Assembly: GCA_034667525.1 (NCBI GenBank)
Contig: JAXDJO010000036.1
Span: forward strand, 62,001-126,000
DNA: 64,000 nucleotides
From: DATAPE01 sp034667525
GTDB lineage: Bacteria; Actinomycetota; CADDZG01; WHSQ01
Direction of reading: 5' to 3'
In this document: in pieces, positions 58,234-64,000 of the stretch
Numbering within the stretch: the stretch's first letter is position 1
Layout: each line of letters begins with the position of its first letter
Notes under the pieces: generated by a model
What the model was told of the DNA's origin: nothing
The model's database searches: none
The model's input: the letters and a program-made list of their open reading frames with translations, nothing else
Made by a program: the position numbers and the translations under genes

Positions 58234-59151
58234 TCAGATCGCCTGCACCGATCGCTCGGAGGTAACCAGGTAGATGCCGAAAAGCACTGCGGCCCCTCCA
58301 GGCACTACCAGCAGAGACGGAACCTCGCCGAGCAGAACCAGCGCCAGTGTCGTCGACAGCACGGGCTCGGCCATCACTGCGACCGACACGGTGGTGGGAT
58401 CGATCTCCTTCAACGCGAAGTTGATGAAGGTGTGCCCCAAAAGTTGCGGGCCCACGATGAGCCCGAGAAGCGACCACCAGCCGTGTGGCGCGTATCCGGT
58501 AAGAGGGACGCCGCCGGCGAGGCAGGCGACAAGAAGCAGCAGTGCGGAGGCGGCGTAGGTGATGGTCGCGTATTCGAGGATCCCAAGATCTCGCCTGGCA
58601 GCCTGGCCCGCCATGAAATAGCCCCCTGCACTCGCAGCTCCCGCGATCGCCAATAGATCCCCGACCAAGGAAGAGCCTCCGAGGTCGCCGCCTCCGATCA
58701 CCGCGGTTCCGGCCAGTGCGATCGCTATCCCGAGCCAGGTCGACCGCGGGAACCGCTGATGTTGCAGGGCCCACACGGCCACCGCGATGAATACCGGAGT
58801 CGTGGAGACCAAGAGGACGGAGGACGCGATCGACGTAAGCCGGATCGATGTGATCCAAGTTGCGAAATGCAGCGCCAGAAAGACGCCGGCGACGATCGGA
58901 AAGCGCATCTTGCGGCCATCGACGGCGCGGAGACGCTTCCATGCAAAGGGGGCCAGCACCGCCGCGCCGGCCGCGCACCGCCAGAAGGCGATCGCGAGAG
59001 GCTCCACCCCGGAGGCGTACCTCACAAGGACAGCGGAGGTCGATGCCGCGAGCACTCCAATCCAGAGGATCGACCAGGGGGGCCACGTCACGCGCAGAGA
59101 GCGAGCACGAAGCTCCTGCGATGAGGGGGCGCCGCGCTCTTCCACGACCAT
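58234..59151 (-). CDS. EamA/DMT-family transporter
   Basis: 305 residues, ten membrane helices in two EamA repeats (about 20-155 and 165-300). Landmarks are SILWIGVLAASTSAVLVRYASG, PLAIAFWRCAAGAAVLAP, VAGVFLALHFATWITSI and TVSVAVMAEPVLSTTLALVLLGE. Drug/metabolite transporters of this type move small metabolites; the substrate is unknown. TAGGCT lies 2 nt from the ATG and 8 nt from an in-frame GTG at 59145, which may be the true start. folP follows with no gap. Confidence 0.88.
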   Translation of the reverse strand: MVVEERGAPSSQELRARSLRVTWPPWSILWIGVLAASTSAVLVRYASGVEPLAIAFWRCAAGAAVLAPFAWKRLRAVDGRKMRFPIVAGVFLALHFATWITSIRLTSIASSVLLVSTTPVFIAVAVWALQHQRFPRSTWLGIAIALAGTAVIGGGDLGGSSLVGDLLAIAGAASAGGYFMAGQAARRDLGILEYATITYAASALLLLVACLAGGVPLTGYAPHGWWSLLGLIVGPQLLGHTFINFALKEIDPTTVSVAVMAEPVLSTTLALVLLGEVPSLLVVPGGAAVLFGIYLVTSERSVQAI

Positions 59152-59152
59152 C

Positions 59153-59158
59153 TAGCCT
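59153..59158 (+). promoter_or_regulatory. Leaderless -10 box for the NUDIX gene
   Basis: TAGCCT, 7 nt before the ATG at 59166. The 14-bp gap to the EamA start also holds that gene's candidate box TAGGCT on the other strand (59159-59154). Confidence 0.5.
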
Positions 59159-59165
59159 ATGTGGC

Positions 59166-59567
59166 ATGGACTCCAAGATCGGCGTCGGCGTCGGTGCCAT
59201 CGTCACGCGAGATGGCAAGCTCCTGATGGTGCGGCGCGCAAAGGATCCGGGGCGGACACTGTGGTCGATCCCAGGAGGGCACGTAGAGCCAGGGGAATAC
59301 CTGACCGACGCCTTGAAACGCGAGGTCAAAGAAGAAACGCAGGTGGACGTGGAAGTAGGCGATCTCCTCGGGATCCTGGAGCTACCCGGGGAGGACCATC
59401 TGATCGTCCTCGACTATCACGCCTCGGCATCGAGTGATCGCGAACCGATTCCCGGCGATGACGTCGACGAAGCTCGCTGGGTGCCTTTCGACGAGGTGGC
59501 AGACCTCGAGTGCACTCCGAGGTTCCACGAAACGATGCGCGGCTGGGGAGTGCTGCCCCCGCTCTAA
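59166..59567 (+). CDS. NUDIX hydrolase
   Basis: 133 residues. The Nudix box lies at 38-60: GHVEPGE, then REVKEET, so all key glutamates are present. LLMVRRAKDPGRTLWSIPGG is the usual lead-in. It hydrolyses nucleoside diphosphates linked to another group; ADP-ribose, NADH and oxidised nucleotides are common substrates and I cannot choose. The last 4 nt overlap the convergent PASTA kinase gene. Confidence 0.9.
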   Translation: MDSKIGVGVGAIVTRDGKLLMVRRAKDPGRTLWSIPGGHVEPGEYLTDALKREVKEETQVDVEVGDLLGILELPGEDHLIVLDYHASASSDREPIPGDDVDEARWVPFDEVADLECTPRFHETMRGWGVLPPL

Positions 59568-61408
59568 CAGACGAACAGAGCCACGCGGGTGTGCTGGCGC
59601 ACGATGGAGCCGGGGATCGGATCCGTTTCCTGCACGACGGTGCCGTTGCCTCCGCAGGACTGCACGACCTGAACGAGCAGACCGAGCTTCTCGAGCTGTC
59701 GCCGTGCCGTCCCAATCCCAAGCGTGCGAACGTCAGGCAAAGTCAGCTGCTTGTAGCGAGGGCCCTCCGAGACCATCACGTTGATCGCGCTTCCCGCCGG
59801 CACCATGGCGCCGGAAGACGGAGCCGTCCCGATGATGCTGCCCTTGGGGATCGAATCGGAGAACTGCTTGACCTTGATCACGGAAAAGCCGGCCTTCTTC
59901 AGCTTCTTTGTTGCCGTGGCAGTGCTTAACCCAGTCACGTCTGGCACCGAGGTGGGCCGGGGACCCTTGCTGATGACGAGATCGATCCGGCTTCCCCACG
60001 CCAGCGCTCCGGTCGCGGGCTGCTGACCGACGATGTCACCGGACGGCTGGTTCGAGTAGCGCCGCTGGATCTGCCCCACCTGCATCCCCACGGTTGCGAG
60101 CTGGGAGCGCGCACCGACAAGACCGCCACCCACCACTTTCGGAACATCGAAGCGCGGCTGTCCCGAGGAGACGATCAGTCGTACGCGTGCTCCTTCGAGC
60201 AGCGTGCCCCCCTGGGGAATCTGGGCGACGACCTTGCCGCGCGGGACGCTGTAGTCAGGGATCGTCCCGCCGATGGAAGCGTGGAGCCCGAGGGCAGCGG
60301 CCCTGTGGATCGCTTTGCTCGCAACCACGCCGTCGAGATGGGGAACGGACACGATCTGCGGTCGGTTGACGCGCTGAATGATCTGGAAACCGCCGGCTGC
60401 AAGCAGGAGGAGGACTCCGGCGAGAGCGGCGATCTTCCATCCCCAGGGACGCCGAACCGCGCGCGTGCGTTCGCGAAGGTCCACGATGGAGGTCGCCTCG
60501 CTGTCCGGGAGCCGGAGGTTGCTCTCCTCCTGAACCAGCATGCGAAGAGGCAGCGGTTCCGGCCAGAGAGGGGCCACCATCCGCAATGCCTCCGCCATCT
60601 CGCCTGCGGTGGCGAAACGCGCCTTCGGCTCGACGGCGCAGGCCCGAAGAACGATCCCGTCGAGCTCCTCGCCCAACTCCGGGTCTATCTCCGACGGCAG
60701 CACCGGGGCTTCGATCGCCCGGCGGCGCAGGAGGTCGGCCGGCGAGCCCGCCAGCGGCGGGGAGCCCGTTATCAACTCGGTCAGGACCGCGCCGGCAGCC
60801 CAGATGTCGGATGCAGGAGTCGCCTGATCGCCGTCGGCTTGCTCCGGTGACAGGTATCGCAACGTGCCGGAGATGACCCCGCCGGGCATGGTCCGATCCG
60901 CGTCCAGGGCAAGAGCTATCCCGAAGTCGGCGACCTTCACTTTGCCGGTTCGGTCGATGAGGATGTTCTCGGGCTTCACGTCTCGATGCACCAGGCCCCC
61001 GGAATGCGCGGCCTCGAGCGCGTCGCATACCGCCGCCATAACGACGACGGCCTGAGCGGGCTGAAGGGCGCCCCTTGTGGCGAGAACGTCCCGCAGGTCG
61101 TTCCCGGGGACGTATTCCATGACCATGTAGTAGGTCAGATCGTCGGCGGACCCCCAGTCGTACACGCCGACGACGTTGGGGTGGGTGAGGCGGGCCGCGG
61201 CACGCGCTTCGGCACGGAAGCGGGCAACGAAGTCGGGATCCGCAGCGAGGGACGGTTGCAGCACCTTTACTGCCACGGGCCGATCAAGCAAGAGATCGTG
61301 GCCCCTGAACACGTCGCCCATCCCGCCGCCGGCGATCCGGGCCTCGAGGGTGTAGCGGTCCGAAAACGATCTTCCGACGAGGTCGAGCATCAGTCGAGCC
61401 ACGCTCAC
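59564..61408 (-). CDS. PASTA-domain Ser/Thr protein kinase (PknB-like)
   Basis: 614 residues. Kinase domain about 19-280 with Lys48, HRDVKPEN (141-148) and DFG (161-163). A membrane helix follows at about 322-343. Four PASTA repeats outside the membrane begin with VSVPHLDGV, FDVPKVVGG, TSVPDVTGL and LTLPDVRTL. PASTA repeats bind muropeptides or lipid II, so the kinase probably couples growth or division to cell-wall state. The GTG start overlaps the upstream stop (GTGA); an ATG at 61390 is an alternative. It is the second membrane Ser/Thr kinase in the window. Confidence 0.95.
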   Translation of the reverse strand: MSVARLMLDLVGRSFSDRYTLEARIAGGGMGDVFRGHDLLLDRPVAVKVLQPSLAADPDFVARFRAEARAAARLTHPNVVGVYDWGSADDLTYYMVMEYVPGNDLRDVLATRGALQPAQAVVVMAAVCDALEAAHSGGLVHRDVKPENILIDRTGKVKVADFGIALALDADRTMPGGVISGTLRYLSPEQADGDQATPASDIWAAGAVLTELITGSPPLAGSPADLLRRRAIEAPVLPSEIDPELGEELDGIVLRACAVEPKARFATAGEMAEALRMVAPLWPEPLPLRMLVQEESNLRLPDSEATSIVDLRERTRAVRRPWGWKIAALAGVLLLLAAGGFQIIQRVNRPQIVSVPHLDGVVASKAIHRAAALGLHASIGGTIPDYSVPRGKVVAQIPQGGTLLEGARVRLIVSSGQPRFDVPKVVGGGLVGARSQLATVGMQVGQIQRRYSNQPSGDIVGQQPATGALAWGSRIDLVISKGPRPTSVPDVTGLSTATATKKLKKAGFSVIKVKQFSDSIPKGSIIGTAPSSGAMVPAGSAINVMVSEGPRYKQLTLPDVRTLGIGTARRQLEKLGLLVQVVQSCGGNGTVVQETDPIPGSIVRQHTRVALFVC

Positions 61409-61803
61409 GCCCCGGAAGAGTGCTTCAAGTGGTAATCGAAACGCTTCTCCAAGATCGCCAGTTGCCGAGCCAGGTCAGCCGCACGCGCCGCGGCTTGGGT
61501 TGCCAGGGAGGTGGCGCCGTCCGCCGCGGACACCGCTCCGCCCAGCTTCGTCTTAAGTCGGTCCAGGGTTGCGACGGTGGCATCGAGACGGTGGGACAGG
61601 GCCACCATCTGCCGAGAGGCTGAAGCGGTTGATCGCGAAAGGCGCCTGTCGGTCGCCCGGATCGTTCCCATCTGATGTTCCAGGGCATCCAACCGCACCG
61701 CTACCGCACGGTCGGCTGCAGAGGTGCTCTTACGGGAGGCCCCGGCCTGCTGGCAGGCGGGCGCGCCGAAGAGAACCAGAAGAGCTAGAAAAACCCGAGG
61801 CAT
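61405..61803 (-). CDS. Coiled-coil lipoprotein
   Basis: 132 residues. The signal peptide MPRVFLALLVLFGAPAC ends in a lipobox cysteine. The rest is a long heptad-like helix (VAVRLDALEHQMGTIRATDRRLS and LSHRLDATVATLDRLKTKLG to LARQLAILEKRFDYHL), so it is probably an anchored extracytoplasmic coiled coil. I do not recognise a specific family. It is coupled to the PASTA kinase gene by a GTGA overlap, suggesting a shared cell-envelope role (inference). The frame also opens at 61863, which would add 20 residues ahead of the signal peptide and is less likely. Confidence 0.75.
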   Translation of the reverse strand: MPRVFLALLVLFGAPACQQAGASRKSTSAADRAVAVRLDALEHQMGTIRATDRRLSRSTASASRQMVALSHRLDATVATLDRLKTKLGGAVSAADGATSLATQAAARAADLARQLAILEKRFDYHLKHSSGA

Positions 61804-61897
61804 CGCTCGAATCGTCACACAAGCCCCCGCAGCCTCTTTGGCAATCGCCGTGGTGAACATCACGATACTGCACTCTAGTTAACACAAGCAACAAGAG

Positions 61898-62557
61898 CTA
61901 CCGCCTGCGCACGTCGGCGCCCAGGGACATGTGATCGGAGGCATCCGAAGGGATGGCGGACCATCCCGAGATCTCAAGCCCGGGGCCTGCCAGCACGAAG
62001 TCGATCTGGCGGCGGCGCAGGGCCCACCCGAAGGTCGGCTCCGGCTCCGGGGGACATGTGAACCCGGCTTCCAGAAGGGGTTCCAGGGTCGCGAGGCTCT
62101 GGTTCAGGTCACCCATGACCAGGGCGGGCGCCGGCTGTGCTGCTGCGACCTGCGCCAGTGCCCGGGTCTGTCCCACGCGGGGCCCGGCGAGCCGCGACAG
62201 GTGGGTGGCCAGGACGGAGATCCCTTGCCAGCGGGCGACGATGACCCCGCGAGGTTCGTCGTCGTCGGAGCGCGGGAGCTCCTGGAGCTCAGCTTCGATC
62301 GGGTCGGGTGACGCGATGCCGATTCCGAAGCGGCCACGCCCCCGCCGGAGCGTGGGAAAGAAGGCGACGTTCATCTGAGTGAGCTCCTGAAGATTCTGTG
62401 GCTGATCCACTCGGCCCGACCTCTCCATCCCCTGATCAAGCTCCTGCAGGGCCACGAACGAGGCCTCGGTCTGACGGATGACGCGCGCGACCCTGTCGAT
62501 GTCGATGACTCCATCTCGGCCCTCACAGTGGTGGACATTGAAAGTGGCGACGCGCAT
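61898..62557 (-). CDS. Endonuclease/exonuclease/phosphatase family protein
   Basis: 219 residues. MRVATFNVHHCEGRDG and LQELDQG carry the Asn and Glu metal ligands; LATHLSRL, MGDLNQSL and IDFVLAG, then PSDASDHMSLGADV, provide the catalytic Asp and final His. This is the EEP fold shared by exonuclease III, DNase I and phosphodiesterases. No signal peptide; it could cleave DNA or a phosphoester. The ATG at 62557 just before the conserved start is preferred over 62587, since no ribosome binding site supports either. Confidence 0.85.
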   Translation of the reverse strand: MRVATFNVHHCEGRDGVIDIDRVARVIRQTEASFVALQELDQGMERSGRVDQPQNLQELTQMNVAFFPTLRRGRGRFGIGIASPDPIEAELQELPRSDDDEPRGVIVARWQGISVLATHLSRLAGPRVGQTRALAQVAAAQPAPALVMGDLNQSLATLEPLLEAGFTCPPEPEPTFGWALRRRQIDFVLAGPGLEISGWSAIPSDASDHMSLGADVRRR

Positions 62558-62601
62558 GGTTCGCACCACGATAGGTCTTCGTCTCATGCGACCATGGAGT
62601 T

Positions 62602-63468
62602 ATGGACGAACCGCCCGACCCCCTCGGCACGCTTCCGGACGAATCCGAGGAGACCTTCTGTTACGGGCATCCCAAGACGCCGACCCGGCTGAGGTGCTCG
62701 CGCTGCAATCGCCCGATCTGCGGGCGCTGCGCGATACCCGCTTCGGTGGGCCAGCAGTGCCCGGAGTGCGTTGCTCTAGCTCAAAAGGAAACCCGCAAGG
62801 TGCGGGGTACTTTCCGCGCCACGGCTCCCGCGGTATTCACGTTGATCGTTATCAACGTAGCGGTCTATGTGGCGCAGAAGGCTTTCCCGGTCATCACTCA
62901 ACGCTTCTCCTCCGAACCCGTTCTTATCGCACAGGGGCAATGGTGGCGGCTGATCACCCCGATGTTCCTGCACTCGCCGTTCCTGATCTGGCACATCGTG
63001 TTCAACATGATGGCGCTGTTCATCTATGGCCCGTTCGTAGAGCGTGCCTATGGGACCAGGCGCTTCGTCGCTCTGTACTTCGTAACCGGCTTCGTCGCCG
63101 GAGCGGTTTCTTACACCCTCGGCCCTTGCAACATCTACGGACTCGGCGCGTCGGGGGCGATCTTCGGGGTCATCGGAGTCTTGCTGGTGTATCTCTTCAA
63201 GCGCCGCAGGTCTGCGGCTGAAGGTCAGTTTCTGCGCGGTCTGCTCGTCCTTGTGGGAATCAACTTCCTGATCCCGTTCATCATCCCGGGCATCGATGTT
63301 TTCGCACACCTCGGCGGCCTGGCGTCCGGCTTGGTGCTGGGGGCCGGGATGGACAGCGGCCACAGCCCGCCGTCTTCCGGCGGCGGACGACAGCTCGCCG
63401 CGATGGCCCTCGTCGTCGGGCTCGGCCTGCTCTTGGTCGTCTTCCGGACCGCTACCTTCACCTGCTAG
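62602..63468 (+). CDS. Rhomboid family intramembrane serine protease with zinc-binding N-terminus
   Basis: 288 residues. An N-terminal cytoplasmic B-box-like zinc region (CYGHPKTPTRLRCSRCNRPICGRC and CPEC, 20-56) precedes six or seven membrane helices. The catalytic Ser184 is in GLGASGAIFGV and the catalytic His in VFAHLGGLASGLVLG; HIVFNMMALFIYG holds the conserved HxxxN. It cuts membrane proteins within the bilayer; the substrate is unknown. The zinc-finger N-terminus is common in actinobacterial rhomboids. It is divergent from the EEP gene. Confidence 0.95.
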   Translation: MDEPPDPLGTLPDESEETFCYGHPKTPTRLRCSRCNRPICGRCAIPASVGQQCPECVALAQKETRKVRGTFRATAPAVFTLIVINVAVYVAQKAFPVITQRFSSEPVLIAQGQWWRLITPMFLHSPFLIWHIVFNMMALFIYGPFVERAYGTRRFVALYFVTGFVAGAVSYTLGPCNIYGLGASGAIFGVIGVLLVYLFKRRRSAAEGQFLRGLLVLVGINFLIPFIIPGIDVFAHLGGLASGLVLGAGMDSGHSPPSSGGGRQLAAMALVVGLGLLLVVFRTATFTC

Positions 63469-63521
63469 GAGCCCCGGCGGACCACCGGGCGGAACCTGCT
63501 GACAGACGGTGGTGGTTTCCT

Positions 63522-64000
63522 CTAGCCGATCTCTACCTGGCCGCTCTTGATCACTGCTTTGCCGGCGGCGTTGTAGGTCTCGAAGCCGAAGCGGTCCGGG
63601 CCCTCGCCTTCCGTATCCCGCCACAGTTTCGTGGTGAGGTCATCTCCGGGAAGGACCGGCCGGCTGAATCGCACTGCGATGCGAGTCACTCTTGTCGGAT
63701 CGCCATCGCACAACCCCTTGACCGCGGCTTTGGCTGCGATCGCCATCGTGCACATGCCGTGCAGGATCGGCCGGCGAAGACCAGCTCGTCGGGCCACTTC
63801 GGCGTCGAGATGGATCGGGTTGCGATCCCCCGAGGCGTTCGCGTAACGCTGCATCTGATCGTCATCGATCCTGGTGGACTCCTCGTAAACGATCTCCGAA
63901 GGTGCCGGCTGATCCGCTGGCTGAGCTCGTCCCGCCCCCTTAGGAGCCGAGCCACGGATGAACATGGTTCCCCGCACCTCGGCGGCAACCTCGCCCGAGG
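63522..64000 (-). CDS. MaoC-like dehydratase, truncated by window edge
   Basis: The frame is open to base 64000; the upstream residues read SGEVAAEVRGTMFIRGSAP. This matches the junction between the two hot-dog domains of double-hot-dog MaoC enzymes, so at least the N-terminal domain is outside the window. The visible C-terminal domain has YANASGDRNPIHLDAEVARRAG, the hydratase motif with catalytic Asp and His, then RPILHGMCTMAIAAKAAV. It hydrates enoyl-CoA or dehydrates hydroxyacyl-CoA/ACP. The ATG-like positions at 63977 and 63965 are unlikely to be the true start. Confidence 0.85.
   Translation of the reverse strand, partial: SGEVAAEVRGTMFIRGSAPKGAGRAQPADQPAPSEIVYEESTRIDDDQMQRYANASGDRNPIHLDAEVARRAGLRRPILHGMCTMAIAAKAAVKGLCDGDPTRVTRIAVRFSRPVLPGDDLTTKLWRDTEGEGPDRFGFETYNAAGKAVIKSGQVEIG

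Noticed and set aside
63522..63977. A complete 151-residue MaoC protein starting at 63977
   Set aside because: The frame stays open to the window edge and the upstream residues match the inter-domain region of double-hot-dog enzymes, so the gene is truncated by the window.

Overview
The window comes from a high-GC, apparently chromosomal genome that looks like an uncultured actinobacterium (Actinomycetota). The gene families point that way: the actinobacterial small families DUF3052, DUF5319, DUF5679 and DUF6458, an AdnA/AdnB-type helicase-nuclease pair, a WS/DGAT acyltransferase, an LLM-class flavin oxidoreductase, a homodimeric AceE, ThyX, and two membrane Ser/Thr kinases. Many genes have a TANNNT -10 box 6-7 nt before the start codon and no Shine-Dalgarno sequence, the signature of leaderless transcription. 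I see no rRNA, tRNA, CRISPR array, prophage or insertion sequence. The assignment to a phylum is an inference from family content.

Layout. 1-3.5 kb: the C-terminal end of a cytochrome b-type membrane protein, a metallo-beta-lactamase-fold hydrolase, a sulfite-oxidase-fold molybdoenzyme, a P1 peptidase, small zinc-ribbon and CsbD genes. 3.5-6.8 kb: RmuC, WS/DGAT, KDPG aldolase. 6.8-13.1 kb: a tightly overlapping four-gene operon nurA-herA-sbcD-sbcC, the archaeal HerA-NurA-Mre11-Rad50 set in a bacterial genome. 13.2-23.5 kb: class V aminotransferase, LLM oxidoreductase, Ser/Thr kinase, lipoprotein nuclease, a decayed operon of secreted proteins (18.2-19.7 kb), thiolase, hydrolase-cyclase fusion, alcohol dehydrogenase. 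23.5-27.5 kb: AceE and NhaA. 27.5-33.7 kb: adnB-like and adnA-like helicase-nucleases with a 4-nt overlap. 33.8-46.4 kb: DacB-type carboxypeptidase, beta-hydroxyacid dehydrogenase, FAD oxidoreductase, histidine phosphatase, orphan histidine kinase, a stand-alone Fe-S RecB-family nuclease, Lgt and ThyX.

46.4-53.9 kb holds a histidine-degradation locus: hutU, a TetR regulator whose palindromic operator covers its own start codon, a HutF-like amidohydrolase, hutH and hutI. Two divergent gene pairs here have 22-bp intergenic regions in which the two -10 boxes share bases, so the two promoters should exclude one another. 53.9-64 kb: a second metallo-hydrolase, dodecin, a Lys/Ala-rich histone-like protein, DUF5319, prepilin peptidase, response regulator, FolP-like protein, EamA transporter, NUDIX, PASTA kinase, EEP nuclease, rhomboid protease and a MaoC dehydratase cut by the right edge.

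The most distinctive theme is DNA-end processing: NurA-HerA-SbcCD, AdnAB-like, RmuC and a Cas4/RecB-like nuclease lie within 40 kb. The rest is mostly ordinary metabolism in short operons.
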